Origin: Ianthella basta
Taxonomy: Eukaryota; Porifera; Demospongiae; Verongiida; Ianthellidae
Length of the DNA: 64,000 nt
Assembly (NCBI GenBank): GCA_964019415.1
Contig: OZ025871.1
Span: forward strand, 5,220,713 to 5,284,712
Reading direction: 5' to 3'
A model generated the notes under the pieces. That model was not told the origin of the DNA. It saw nothing but the letters and a program-made list of their open reading frames with translations, and made no database searches. This document shows positions 1 through 10,534 of this stretch, piece by piece; position 1 is the stretch's first letter, and every line of letters starts with the position of its first letter. A program made the translations under genes and the position numbers.

Positions 1-42
<42 letters not shown>

Positions 43-116
43 GTGTGTGTGTGTGTGCGTGTGTGTGTGTGTGTGTGTGCGTGTGCGTGTGCGTGCACGC
101 ATGCGTGTAATATGTC

Positions 117-162
<46 letters not shown>
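1..162. repeat. (GT)n microsatellite
   Basis: The sequence is almost pure GT dinucleotide with a few GC and CTG interruptions, running off the left edge of the window. Long open frames through it are artefacts of the repeat. At 230 a pyrimidine-rich stretch ends in CAG and could be an acceptor of an upstream gene, but nothing supports it further. Confidence 0.97.
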
Positions 163-163
<1 letters not shown>

Positions 164-1290
164 TGAGTGTACACATTTTGTTTGGGTTTGTACCTTTCAT
201 TCACCTGCTGACCTCTCACGTTCTCTGTACAGTTCACTCAGTGCAGGAGAACTAATGACAGGATTGACCTGTGAAGGAGAAGATCTTGCAATTGACTTTT
301 AGTGTACACCGAACTTAGCTGGACCTAAGTTTGCAGTACTCCATATTATAATTTTATTTTACTATTTAGCAGTTTTTTGCATGCCATGTAGGGAAGTGCA
401 TGATTTCTGTGACAAAGTGACACCAGTAATGTTTCCTTGTATTAGCTATAATGTGGTAATTGTACACTACATCTTGCAGTGTGTAGAGTGGCTAGTGTGT
501 AGGTGTATGTGAGTGAGCATTGCATTACATGTGCCACTTTCCTGCAAGCCAATAGCTGTAGGGACCTCATACACCACATCTGTGCTGTGTGGCATTAGTA
601 TATAGGTGTGTGCACGTGGTGAATATATTGCATGGCTGCTGGTTGTCTGCTTGAGGGGTATAGACAATTATTGCAACTGGCTACACCGATCCCTCTCGTC
701 ATCAGTCTATACCAGTGTATGCAGTCTGCATGGCTTCTTCATTGTAAGGCATTATCGATTTGGATACACACAGGAACTTGAAACCACATGCAAACATGAG
801 CTTCTTCCCTCATAGCTGAACATGACACGTGTGCAAGTGTGTGCTTGCCAATCACAAAATGACATCGTGTTCTTTTGCATAATCATAACATTATAACATT
901 ATTATAATTCATGCCAATTAAGTCTATAACCCATTCAAGGTTAATATTATATCTTTGCCATGTCCTATAGCTCAGCTGGTTTCCAAACAAGTGCATGCAG
1001 TTGTGCATGTTCTTTAATTGCCCAAAAGGCCAGTGGATGCCATTGACCTATTTAATTGCCACCATAATCTTATAGACTAATTGTATGCAGTTGAGATCAT
1101 GAATAATATACAACAAACTTATAATTATTATAGCGTGTACAAGTTGAAAATGAATCAGATCATGCCACTTGGCCCACTGATATGATTCATCTTACATCAA
1201 TACTGAAGGAATATAGTTAAGAATGGGAAACTTTGATTGCAGGCACTCATATGATCATCGTAGAAGTTAGCTATAGTTCAGTGCACACTT
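163..1290. other. no gene seen
   Basis: AT-rich unique-looking sequence. I see no convincing exon, domain or RNA gene. It probably lies in an intron or 3' region of the family member whose last exons are at 1806-2265. Confidence 0.5.
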
Positions 1291-1436
1291 TGATGTTTAC
1301 ATAGCATACGTATCACGTGCTATTTGCACTGGGAATGGCCATATTGCATGCACACACTGTCCATTATTGTGCTCCACTTTGATTGCTATATTCTTCCCCA
1401 TGTACTGCTGCCAACACCTCATGCAGAGTGACATGC

Positions 1437-1780
1437 ACCATGGGACCACACCACAGTACACACGTACATGCACCCTCCACAGCATCAGCTTTGTATCTCC
1501 TCAATCCCATCACAACGGACATGGCCAGCCACCAAACTCTAGTGTGGATCAATATTATTCTGCAGCACAGTAGTGTGATGCCATGGCAACTGGCAGTCCA
1601 TACAGCTTGATCTTTGCAACAAATATATAATTGCCTCAACCTACTCCACACAAGTCATGTTCTGTCAAATCTGCATGATGTGCTTCCATGTGGATGACCC
1701 AAAGGGTCCTTAAATCCTTCCAGTCATTGGGCTCATTTGGAGATATCCCGTTTTGAGTACTTGTACTAGTCTGTAAATTT
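1437..1780. repeat. dispersed repeat, copy 1 (related to 9249-9650 and 61438-61570)
   Basis: The stretch from the GGGACCACACCACAGTACAC region through the conserved block near 1690-1780 matches 9290-9650 closely, and a diverged partial copy lies at 61438-61570. In the 9.2-kb copy the unit is bounded by inverted CTACTGTGCTGCAG ends. Here only the right end (about 1553-1574) is recognisable, so the left end is lost or diverged. Confidence 0.75.
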
Positions 1781-1805
1781 AATGTCATCTTCCCTCTCTG
1801 TTCAG

Positions 1806-2116
1806 AAGGACGTACCTCCTTTTCTCTGCTACTGTTCCATGTCCTTCAGGATCACTACTCCTCCCCCACCTCCTCCCACACCCCTGCCCCACCCCCTGCC
1901 CAGCCACTGCCCCGCCCACATACCCAGGTGAGAGGCCTAAGCTGTACCACCGGTGACGACATAGTACCATCCCTGCGTGTATCCAAGGAGGTGTACACGG
2001 CTTCCAGGAGGGTTGATCACACTCTTCTCTCTAGCATTACAGGAGGAGCACCTCATCCTTTGCCTCCTCCTCATGTGAACTGCTCCCTCCAAACATTTGC
2101 ATGTCATGTGTTCCAA
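1806..2116 (+). CDS. gene 0: Pro/Ser-rich penultimate exon (upstream paralog)
   Basis: A pyrimidine tract ending in TTCAG precedes 1806 and a strong donor (GTGAGT) follows 2116. One frame is open across the whole interval. It encodes a Pro/Ser-rich, disordered segment followed by GGAPHPLPPPHVNC. The exon is a close paralog of 8372-8724 in gene A, and the matching frame stays open in both copies, which argues for coding. An internal GTGAGA at 1928 could act as an alternative donor. It belongs to a gene whose 5' part lies left of the window. Function unknown; probably the disordered C-terminal region of a 2A/NLR-family protein. Confidence 0.5.
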
Positions 2117-2199
2117 GTGAGTCCCTATAGCTGAGAGGCCTGGAGCTCTGGATCCCAGCCAGTAGACCAGTCAGTATACACCTCCTCCTCCTCCTCCAG

Positions 2200-2265
2200 A
2201 TCTCCTTTGAGCAGTGTGACCTGCTCCTCCACAGACTGAAGAGGGCAGTGTCCTGGTGGGACTGA
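2200..2265 (+). CDS. gene 0: terminal exon, frameshifted relative to paralog
   Basis: A CTCCTCCTCC tract plus CAG precedes 2200. Entering in phase 0 from the exon ending at 2116, it reads ISFEQCDLLLHRLKRAVSW and stops at 2263-2265. The paralog at 8814-8906 continues eight residues further. A one-base loss after the SW codons shifts the frame here. It is a short amphipathic helix of unknown function. The upstream paralog may thus be slightly truncated. Confidence 0.45.
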   Translation: MSFEQCDLLLHRLKRAVSWWD

Positions 2266-2419
2266 ATGAAAGGCGCATAGTCTGTGTGTAGGGAAGTGCT
2301 TTATGACTCGCGTCACCTTTTGTCCTAATCAGTTCTTGTTTTATCCCAACTGATGCTTGAAACACTATCTCCCATTGCACCACACAAAGTCATGCAGTGC
2401 CTGCAGTTTAGGACATTAA

Positions 2420-2900
2420 AAATTAATTCATTTGCCTCAATTTATATTGTATTATTGTGGATATGTATGGCTGTGAAGGAATGAAAGTACCTTATCAGAG
2501 GCAATGTTAGTGGTACTGCTGGTTTGAGGTGTGGAACTGTTATGCAATGTCTCAATCAGCCAATAACACAAGTCATACATACGCAATGTCATAGCACAAC
2601 ATAACAGGTGTATAAAAATTCCTTAATAATAAAAGGGTTTTAGGAATGGCCAGCAGAAAAAGCATAGAAACAAGCAACAGTAACTCAACACCATGATGAA
2701 CCATGGAAAGACCCATGAAATAACAGCTATAGCTAGCTACATACCTTTTAGCTATTATAGCGACGTAGCTATTGTGGTACTAACTATCTTATTAAGACTG
2801 CATAAAGTCGGCGAATGTATATAATCTATATATGCTGGCACCAGTTGTATAGCAATAAATGAGAGTATGTGCAAGGTATTTATAATTATGTGCAGGAAAA
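2420..2900. other. intergenic region between gene 0 and gene A
   Basis: No exon seen. A block at about 2490-2620 recurs at 9080-9150 and again at 9680-9800, showing that the 3' end of gene 0 plus its flank was copied downstream of gene A. A stretch near 2655-2690 resembles part of the foldback element at 51268-51615. Confidence 0.6.
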
Positions 2901-2908
2901 CTGGTGCA

Positions 2909-2942
2909 TGACGTCATATAGCCGCCATCTTGGGAGATTCCC
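2909..2942 (+). promoter_or_regulatory. gene A promoter module: CRE + YY1-type box + NF-kappaB site
   Basis: Within 34 bp there is a perfect CRE/ATF palindrome TGACGTCA (2909-2916), a YY1-type GCCGCCATCTTGG box (2921-2933) and GGGAGATTCC (2932-2941), which fits the kappaB consensus GGGRNNYYCC. The same order and spacing recur at 11478 and 62744 just upstream of paralogous leader exons. Binding is inferred from consensus only. Confidence 0.7.
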
Positions 2943-2944
2943 TT

Positions 2945-3064
2945 ACGTTGGTTTCAGGCACTGAGCGAAATCTGTGCTAGCCACGTTGTGAAACGGCAAT
3001 TACAAGAAGACCAAATCAAGTCCTTCGTGGAACTGCCAACTGTGCACAGATCACGATCACTGAG
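2945..3064 (+). other. gene A: 5' non-coding leader exon
   Basis: Conserved with 11515-11637 up to an identical donor CTGAG|GTGAGT. No long open frame, so it is read as a 5' UTR exon. The transcription start is inferred to lie at or just downstream of the YY1/kappaB box; its exact position cannot be seen. Confidence 0.6.
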
Positions 3065-3515
3065 GTGAGTATTTCGTTAATACCGTACATAGCTAGCTAG
3101 CCAGCCAGGTAAATTGACCCTTCAATCCTAGAGTGAACTGCCCGTTATTGAAGAGTGCCGACTCTAGTCCCACTCTACTCTAGTGACATCCCTACCATTC
3201 ATGGTTGAATTGTGTGATTTCTCACTTATTTCGTGACCTGCGTCACCAGTGCGTTTGCCGTTGTGTAGACAATATCCAAATCCACTTCAGCAAACGTTGG
3301 CCTTGTCCATTTCTCGACTGCTTCCCATTTCTTTGAGCTAGTCAGAGTGTGAGTCCATGTCTGTTTCCTTCATCTGACGTTTAACTATTGACGAGGTTTT
3401 TGTACGCGTGTGATTAATGGTGTTAATATCATTGCAAGTCAATAGCAAAATAGTATATTTTTACTATGTATGTGTAGTGTATAATTATGATCTGCCTTCC
3501 CTCAATCTGTCATAG

Positions 3516-3784
3516 ATCCTCCAGTTCAGGCCGTATGCCCATCTCTGCCCAGCCGTGGTGCGTGTCTGTTGGGCTGTTCAACTGCAGTCGAATGAGGTGG
3601 CTGTTGAAAGGAGGAGGAGCGAAGATGACAGCTGCTCCCTCGTCCTCCAGGTCCAACGCGCATGCGGTGAAGAGAGGGCTCCTTCCACTTCTTTACCTGC
3701 TCATGTTAGCCTGTGCAATGCTTCCCCGACTCCTCCTCATTCAGAGTGGGGACGTGGAGCTCAACCCTGGACCAGTCTAGACAG
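3516..3784 (+). CDS. gene A: 2A-motif exon with in-frame stop
   Basis: The acceptor GTCATAG precedes 3516 and a donor (GTGAAT) follows 3784. I chose the ATG at 3535 because it begins MPIS, like gene B. The frame runs 81 residues: a basic/Ser-rich segment, a strongly hydrophobic stretch (LLPLLYLLMLACAML), then SGDVELNPGP at 3745-3774, a perfect class-1 2A core that makes ribosomes skip the last Gly-Pro bond. The next codons are Val and TAG (3778-3780), four bases before the donor. In gene B the equivalent codons are ATG GAG, with the donor at exactly the same distance. So this copy carries a stop directly after 2A. Either it is a nonsense allele, or the product is a short hydrophobic peptide. 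Confidence 0.75.
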
Positions 3785-4466
3785 GTGAATATGAAGGGAT
3801 GTATTAAATGTGCCGTACAGTTAATGTGGCACCCCAGTTACGTATCTAGTATGCTATTGCTATGGAAATTCATATGGTTTATTGTGGTGTGTTATTATCC
3901 CTAGTGATAAATTCCTGTATGTTTCCAGTCTGATGTAGACCAGTACCCCATACTGCCTCCACTGGTATATATGTGTCATGTGCTCACTTGCGGACTGACC
4001 CAGTCTTCCTCCTAGCATAAACAGTTTTCCTCTAAGTTGCACAGCATACTAACTGTTCACTCAATTACAGCATGCAAGAGGTATCCAGTATATCCCTGTC
4101 ATCTCTGCTGTGCAGCTCACAGTAACTGCATTCATTCATTTGTATTTTGTTTGTATTTATCCTTTGATTTATTAGTCCATGAATACACTGCATGACTGGT
4201 GTATTGTTAAATTAAGGAATATAACAGTACTATGGTATTAAGGACAACCTCTTGCATAGGAGAAACTGTCCATTGATTGACTGGTTGATCGATTGATTGA
4301 TTGATTGATGATTGTATCAGTACTGTGCACCTGTATGTTGTGTACAAGAATATATCTGTATTGAGTATGTACTGTATGCTGTGTTGGGTGTTGTTTCATG
4401 TACGTGTATTTGCCGCTACACCATATCCTATTCCAGTGCATGTGTTTGTACCTGGTTGCTCTGTAG
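3785..4466 (+). other. gene A intron
   Basis: Begins at the donor after the 2A exon and ends at CTCTGTAG before the Death-domain exon. No other coding content seen. Confidence 0.6.
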
Positions 4467-4792
4467 GTGCTGAGCCATCTCTGACTGATCTTTTAAGACA
4501 CGTTGTCCCAACCGTTGCGGCACAGTGGAAGATGGTGGGGTATGCCTTGGCAGTGCAGCCTGAGGTCTTGAACACTGTTGAGTACAATGAACGGAGAGCA
4601 GAAAGATGTGCGATAGAGCTCCTAGCTCTGTGGTTACGTAGAGCTCCTGGAACAGGTGATCAACCTCGTACGTGGCATTCTGTTCTAGCAGCAGTTGAAA
4701 CGGTGATTGGACCTGGAGAGAAAGAGAGAATTGAGGCTAAACTGAACACATTGACAACAGATTCATCACTTCATGATAACTGTCAGAAAATG
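4467..4792 (+). CDS. gene A: Death-domain exon
   Basis: Flanked by acceptor CTCTGTAG and donor ATG|GTGAGT. It is entered in phase 1, which matches the phase-1 donor after the 2A exon. The reading is six-helix death-fold-like, with LTDLLRHVVPTVAAQWKMVG, a QPEVLNTVE segment and the hallmark LALWLRRAPGTG...TWHSVLAAVE ending. It is paralogous to 15016-15369 in gene B (shared W(L)RR/S xPGTG and TWxSVLxA). Death domains mediate homotypic assembly in apoptosis and immune signalling. It can only be translated from the 2A frame if the TAG at 3778 is bypassed or absent from mRNA; otherwise it needs another start. Confidence 0.7.
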
Positions 4793-5415
4793 GTGAGTAT
4801 CTGCGTAATATTAAACAACATAATTATTCATGTGTCAAAACTTACCTGTGGTACAAGAAAGCTGGTCGTGCAATGCTAGTCTGTTGTGTTAGATCCTTGC
4901 TCCTATTACGTTATGCCTGCCTTGGGGTGTTAGGTCTATTGTGCAATAGACTGTGTGGTGCAACTCATGCAGACCTGTTGGGAATTATACATAAACTTGA
5001 CAAAGAACTGACTGCATTTTCTTGTAATCCCACTTCGCTTCCATGGCACACGTGAGACATATCATAAATCTTCTAACACTTTGAAAATCTAATTAGTGCA
5101 AACTTTCTGCAGTCTTACTTTGAATTGTTCGTAATTTTCACATTATTGGATATAATTTTGTGTAGACCTCTAATTTTTGGCAATGGTACCAGGGTACTGC
5201 ATAATACTCCAAGTGAAATGGTACCTAACAATGGTAAACACACCTAACGTAGCTGTGTTGCCTTCAGATATGTCTGCCATGTTGAGATTAGCTGGCTACG
5301 AGTAGCGCAGGTGACAGCTACAGCTTTCCTGACCTGGGTGCTGTGTGCTGTAATGGTTTTAATTGTTTGTGAATTATGTGCAGTTTTGCTCTGTTTATAT
5401 TTGCACTGTCTGCAG

Positions 5416-5490
5416 ACCCTGATGGATCAGGTCCCTCAGTTGGTGGACCTCCATCGTCAAAGGAAAGCAAGGGAGACAACACACGGCAAG
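5416..5490 (+). CDS. gene A: 75-nt exon, paralog of gene B exon 50990-51064
   Basis: Acceptor CTGTCTGCAG, donor AAG|GTTATT (weaker than the gene B copy's GTATGC). The exon is 75 nt and differs from the gene B copy at three positions. It is open in two frames. The phase-1 frame gives a Ser/Gly/Pro linker (PDGSGPSVGGPPSSKE); the phase-0 frame gives a helix (TLMDQVPQLVDLHRQRKARE). In gene B the phase-1 frame joins its neighbours. In gene A I could not find a phase-matched upstream donor, which suggests decay or a missing exon. Confidence 0.5.
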
Positions 5491-5541
5491 GTTATTATGA
5501 ATTATATACTGAGTGTGCTAAATGTTATGGATAGCCCACAA

Positions 5542-5544
<3 letters not shown>

Positions 5545-5588
<44 letters not shown>
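5545..5588. repeat. (GT)n microsatellite
   Basis: About 42 bp of GT repeat directly downstream of the 75-nt exon, as also seen downstream of its paralog (51137-51262). Confidence 0.95.
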
Positions 5589-5594
<6 letters not shown>

Positions 5595-5777
5595 GAGTAG
5601 TTCAAATTCTGTTAGTGGCTCACTAACTTAATTGCCTTTGAATTCACAACCAAAGGGGAGTGCCATCTTCTATGCACAAGAGAGTGGTGGGAGGCTCTGT
5701 CATCCAGGACCTGCCCCCCGGCCTGCCACCATTGTGTCATATGTCATGTTTGCTGTATGTTCCTCCCCTGCATGCAG

Positions 5778-5887
5778 GCAGCAGAAAAGGCAAACGAAGT
5801 GCTACAGAAGATGCTCCTTTTTTGCAAAGAAGGGGAGAGACAACTCCAAATCTGACCATTTGTAAATGGACGCACACACACATACAG
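5778..5887 (+). CDS. gene A: small exon, paralog of 54988-55101
   Basis: Acceptor CATGCAG, donor ATACAG|GTATGC. In phase 1 it reads GSRKGKRSATEDAPFLQRRG and ends near a LTIC motif shared with the copy at 54988-55101. Phase 0 instead gives a short helix ending in TGA, so the true frame is not certain. No known domain. Confidence 0.4.
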
Positions 5888-5914
5888 GTATGCTGCTCCT
5901 GCTTGAGTGAACAC

Positions 5915-6035
5915 GCACACGCACACTCACGCACGCACACACACACGCACACACACATGCACACACACATGCACACACACACACACACACTACACGCACG
6001 CACACACATGCACACTAAACACATGTACACACACA
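5915..6035. repeat. (CA)n-rich tract
   Basis: Imperfect CA repeat with CG interruptions. Open frames on both strands here are repeat artefacts. Confidence 0.9.
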
Positions 6036-6071
6036 CATGTCCATGTACTGTCCTGTCTCCAATTCTCCCAG

Positions 6072-6345
6072 CACTTCAGATACCACAGGACCACTCCCCA
6101 ATGTGCACCTTTCCTCAGCAGCCTTTCCCACCACTCATGTAGCCCCACCCACATCCACTGTAGCCCAACCCACATCCAATGTAGCCCCACCCACCACTCA
6201 TGTAGCGCCACCCACATCCACTGTAGCCCAACCCACATCCAATGTAGACCCACCCACCACTGATGTAGCCCCACCCACATCCACTGTAGCCCAACCCACA
6301 TCTATTGTAACTCCACCCCTCAACAGAGTCAACAGCAGAAGCTAA
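6072..6345 (+). CDS. gene A: Pro/Thr-rich minisatellite exon
   Basis: A CTCCCAG acceptor precedes 6072. The frame encodes about 90 residues dominated by a tandem repeat of roughly 20-21 nt, arranged as a near-60-nt higher unit that translates to PTTHVAPPTSTVAQPTSNV-type blocks (6130-6320). It stops at 6343-6345. A donor-like ACAG|GTGTGT follows directly. The repeat keeps an open frame over more than three super-units, which fits a disordered linker, but a non-coding minisatellite cannot be excluded. Confidence 0.4.
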
Positions 6346-8371
6346 CAGGTGTGTGTGTTGCTATAGCAACGGGTTGTGTTTGCATTCATCATGCACTCTA
6401 GTGTTTGTTGTACAGGCAACTCCCTATTGTATCCCCTACAACCACACTCTCCTGCTGTGTGTCTGGTTGAGTGACTGCCAGCATCATGTCTCCACTGTCC
6501 TGACCACAGTACCTACCCACTCCTCACACCAACTACATGTCTGAAGGACACTCATGAAATAGGAGGCCACACCTCAGTGGATTACTAATACCAATGTCAT
6601 TGTACCCTTCCAACATGCACATGTACACACACACACACACACCTCATGTGAGTCTGTAGTCCACACTTTGTACCAAGTCTGATTATGACCAGACCATCTT
6701 CTAGACTGCCCTCTTGTCTCCTTGTGGCATCCACTCAACTCTTTCATTAATGCTAGTATTGGACACTCTCCCCCTCTCTCTTCCTCTACCAATCACCAGG
6801 AGGTGTAGGCACACACACACACACCATTGCCTGCAGTACTCCTCCCAGTACAATATGGATTCCCTTCTACCTCTGCCCCCACCTCCTCTTCCCCGGACCC
6901 CTCCCCCCCAGCAGCAGTCAGGTAGTCCACTGCAGAGTGTGCACACCTCACCCACTGCATGCTCCATTACTTGTACTCCATCTAGCAGGCTATCCCGCTA
7001 GACCAACCCAGAGTAGAATGGTGCTCATTGACATGTTGTTACACAGTGCACAGATACAGTGCAACCTGCCCAGATGGAGTCTGTCACTAACTGCAATACT
7101 TTATGAGCCAAGGCAGGGAAACCTACTTTTTGTATGTCAATGTAATTTGTTGCTATGCTATTGTACATGAATACCATATTGTTGGTGCATTCTTTTAATT
7201 CATTCGTTGATTGTTCCATTTCACCTTTCAACCCATGCAACCTATACTGTATGTATGCGTGTTCTTCCCCTATCCCTCCCTCTCCTTCCTTTGCTCTTCC
7301 CCCTCCCCTCCCTCTATTGCAATGTCCTGCAGTGTCAGGTGTCTCAGTCCTCCAGTAGTGGACCCAACCAAGGAGTGAGCCCCACTCTGTAGAACTACCC
7401 TACACTCCACCTCCAAGACACACAAGGTATGGCAATTTGTGGACAGCTTAATTACATAATGCTGACTTGCCCAGTGTCAGTAACATGGTGGTCTGTGCTT
7501 GCACACACATTGACTATGACCAACCACATAGCACTGATGGGACAGTGGGAACTCTCTTAGTTTAATTCCTTGAGCTATTCCTTGTGCTGTTCATACTACC
7601 TCGGGCATGCAGTGAGTTGTACATATTCAGTGCCATGTGTGTTGTCTTGTTCATCCCCTGTGTGATGTCATGTCTGCATGATGGAGGCAGTGAGTCCCTC
7701 CACTGACCTCTGTGTGCACCCTCTCTCCATGTGACCTTGCACACTATACAGCTATGATGAACTACCTCATCATGATGCAGCCCACCCTGATGGTCCTATA
7801 ACATGGCAGTGGCCACAGGCACCTCCAGGTGGGTGGGGCCAGGGCGGGGCAAGTAGTGAAGTAGTCCATGTACCATTTGAAAGGCAGCACCACTGCATGG
7901 GTAGCCAAGGAGGTAGTTCAATGAGAGCAAGGTCCATCCAACCACCCTCCTATAGAAGGGGCTCACCCCCACCCTCTCCTCCCTTCCAACCCACCCCAGT
8001 GCAATTGTAGCATGCTATACCAAATGTTGAGTACAATTTGCTGCCACAGTTACTTTATGTATGAGCGTGACAAATTGGACATGCATGGCTCTGCTCAAGT
8101 GAACTGGTATCTTTCCCCTTAGCTTCTTGACACATTGCCGACTGAATGCACCTCCTCATGCTATAGTATGACCTCCTCATGCTATAGTAAACTGTATGAT
8201 TATGCTAACATGTGTACTGTACAGTCATGTATTACCAGCTCTGCAAACAGCTATCCCTCTCGAGCTCCTCTCACAAGCATACAGCTTCATTGGACTCATT
8301 TTCAGACATCCCTTTTTGAGTACTCGTACTAATCTGTAGATTTTTATGTCATCTTCCTTCTCCTTTCACAG
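6346..8371 (+). other. gene A: low-complexity region with uncertain exons
   Basis: Several pyrimidine-rich stretches precede AG, and Pro-rich open segments occur at about 6850-7000 (LPLPPPPLPRTPPPQQQ) and 7340-7392 (VSQSSSSGPNQGVSPTL then stop). These resemble the disordered tail of gene B but I could not tie them by splice phase. A short tandem duplication (ACCTCCTCATGCTATAGTA) sits at 8150-8190. Confidence 0.3.
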
Positions 8372-8724
8372 TGATACACTTCCATTTATCTGCAACTGCT
8401 CCTGGGACCATGTCTTTCAGGATCACTACTCCTCCCCCACCCCCTACTACACCCCCTGCCCCACCCCCTGTCCCATCTTCTGCTTCATCCCCTGGCCAGC
8501 CACTGCCCTGCCCACATAGCCAGGTGAGAGGCCTAAGCTGTACCACCAATGACGACACAGTACCATCCCTGCATGTATCCAAGGAGGTGCACACGGCTTC
8601 CAGGAGGGTTGATCACACTCTTCTCTCTAGCATTACAGGAGGAGCACCTCATCCTTTGCCTCCTCCTCATGTGAACTGCTTCCTCCAAACATTTTGCATT
8701 TCATTTGCATGTCATGTGTTCCAA
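8372..8724 (+). CDS. gene A: Pro/Ser-rich penultimate exon
   Basis: Acceptor CCTTTCACAG, donor CCAA|GTGAGT. Entered in phase 1 it is open for its full length and exits in phase 0. It encodes a Pro-rich run (TTPPPPPTTPPAPPPVP) and then GGAPHPLPPPHVNC. It is paralogous to 1806-2116, with in-frame indels, which supports coding. An internal CCAG|GTGAGA at 8523 may be an alternative donor. Probably an intrinsically disordered tail. Confidence 0.5.
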
Positions 8725-8813
8725 GTGAGTCCCTACAGCTGTGAGGCCTGGAGCTCTGGATCCCAGTCAGTAGACCAGTCACTACACACCTCCTCCTCCT
8801 CCTCCTCTTCCAG

Positions 8814-8906
8814 ATCTTCTTTGAGCAGTGTGACCTGCTCCTCCACAGACTAAAGAGGGCAGTGACCTGGTTGGAACTGAACAGAAGGCACATAGTCTGT
8901 GTGTAG
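8814..8906 (+). CDS. gene A: terminal helical exon
   Basis: A (TCC)n polypyrimidine tract plus CAG precedes it. It continues in phase 0 from the exon ending at 8724 and reads 30 residues, FEQCDLLLHRLKRAVTWLEL plus a short basic end, stopping at 8904-8906. The last helix is amphipathic. Paralog 2200-2265 is frameshifted. This is the best candidate for the 3' coding end of gene A, which would make gene A about 6 kb and NACHT-less. Confidence 0.5.
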   Translation: MFFEQCDLLLHRLKRAVTWLELNRRHIVCV

Positions 8907-9248
8907 CAAAGTGCTTTATGACTCACTTCACCTTTTGTCCTAATCAGTTCTTATTTTATCTCAACCGATGCTTGAAACACCGTGTCCCACCAGTACACAC
9001 TTTGCTCTATTGTCTATAATTTGGGACAGTAAATTTTATTTGCCACAATCATTGTATTCTTGTGGATATATTTGTGTAAGCAATGAAGTACCTTATCGGA
9101 GGCCATGAGAGTGGAACTGCTGGTTTGAGGTGTGGAGCAGTCATGTAATTATGGAATGGAATGGAAAACTCTGATTACATGCAGGTACTCATGATGTGTA
9201 TAGCATATCACTATTTGCAATGGAAAAGGCCATATTGTGTGCATGCAC

Positions 9249-9423
9249 TACTGTGCTGCAGAATAATATGGAGCCACACATATGTGGCACCATGGGACCA
9301 CACCACAGTACACACGTGCACCCTCCACAGCATCAGCTATATATCTCCTCAATCCCACCACAACGGACTCGGCCAGCCCCACCAACCTCTGGTGTGGCTC
9401 CATACTATTCTGCAGCACAGTAG
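9249..9423. mobile_element. MITE-like element with inverted ends
   Basis: Left end CTACTGTGCTGCAGAATA and right end TATTCTGCAGCACAGTAG are near-perfect inverted repeats of about 30 bp, continuing into GGAGCCACAC/GTGTGGCTCC. The body is about 175 bp and has no transposase. It is inserted next to a block (9080-9150) that is repeated on its other side (9680-9760). Confidence 0.65.
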
Positions 9424-10090
9424 TGTGTTGCCATGGCAACTGGCAGTCCATACAGCTTGATCTTTGCAACAAATATATGTGATTGCTTTAGCCTACTCCA
9501 TGCCTGTGCACGCAAGTTGTGTTCAGTCAAATCTGCATGATGTGCTTCCATGTGGATGACCCAGAGGGTCCTTAAATCCTTCCAGTCATTGGGCTCACTT
9601 GGAGATATCCCATTTTGAGTACTTGTACTAGTCTGTAAATTTAATGTCAAATCATAATTTCTGTGGATATGTTTGTGTAAGCAATGAAGTACCTTATTGG
9701 AGGCCATGAGAGTGGAACTGCTGGTTTGAGGTGTGGAGTTGTCACGTAATGTCTCGGCCAATTATATAACACAATGTCATAGCACAATTAATATACCCGG
9801 TACCATATCACATATAGTACCTCTATAATACAGATAATATAGACTAAGTCTTTATAATAAATATAGCTAGCTAATGTCCCATGCAACACGTACTTTCCTT
9901 GAGCTCCATTTCTGCTGTTGTGTGCACAGCTGTGCAGTATATATGGACCGAGGTATATTGTACAGAATTATACAGCTGAGAAGAGCTGGCTATGCCAGAC
10001 AGCTGCGCAGAATAGATTGATGCTGTTATAACTGTATACTTAAGCTTATTGCATGAAGGATCCTGCATGGAGTAGAATTAGCTAGTGATC
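9424..10090. other. repeat-derived intergenic sequence between genes A and B
   Basis: 9430-9655 matches 1590-1780; 9655-9800 repeats 9060-9150 and 2490-2620. No gene recognised. Confidence 0.55.
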
Positions 10091-10162
10091 TCTAACTATA
10101 TGTGAGCGGTTTTGCGCAAAATGTAAACAAAATGTAAACAAGAGCTATGGGACAAAACAGAC

Positions 10163-10534
10163 ATGTGGTGTTATTTCACCGAAAAACGGAGTATGGCATC
10201 ATTCATATCTTTGGTACAGTCTCTATCTTGTGGCCAAGTTCGAAGGCTATATTCCTTCTCTGAAGCTCAAACGAAGACTGCGAACATACACGGTGGCCGT
10301 CGGGCGCAACCTATACGAACTATACCTATACCAACAAGTCACGTACGCGTAAAAAGCTATGCACGTTATTTAAGGCAACCAGGCCTTGCTCGAAATCGAC
10401 GTACGTACACTAATCCAGCATTCCCGCCAAGCGTGAAGACCTTCCTCGGCCGAGGACGAGGCAGATATGCATCCCACGACGACCAACTCAACTTGTCCAC
10501 CATTTGTGCCGTGACCGGAAGTCCATGTTTTTAA
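10163..10534 (+). other. CpG-rich 123-codon open frame of unknown status
   Basis: The frame starts at ATG 10163 and stops at 10534. It lies in an unusually CpG-rich, low-repeat stretch unlike its surroundings. The predicted product is basic, with MASFISLVQSLSCGQVRRL near the start, and has no domain I recognise. On the minus strand the end of the region has an ETS-like ACTTCCGG near 10520, so it could instead be a promoter/CpG island. No paralog elsewhere in the window. Confidence 0.25.

Noticed and set aside
9405..9761. Minus-strand 118-residue open frame
   Set aside because: It runs across a MITE boundary and duplicated intergenic repeats; chance frame.
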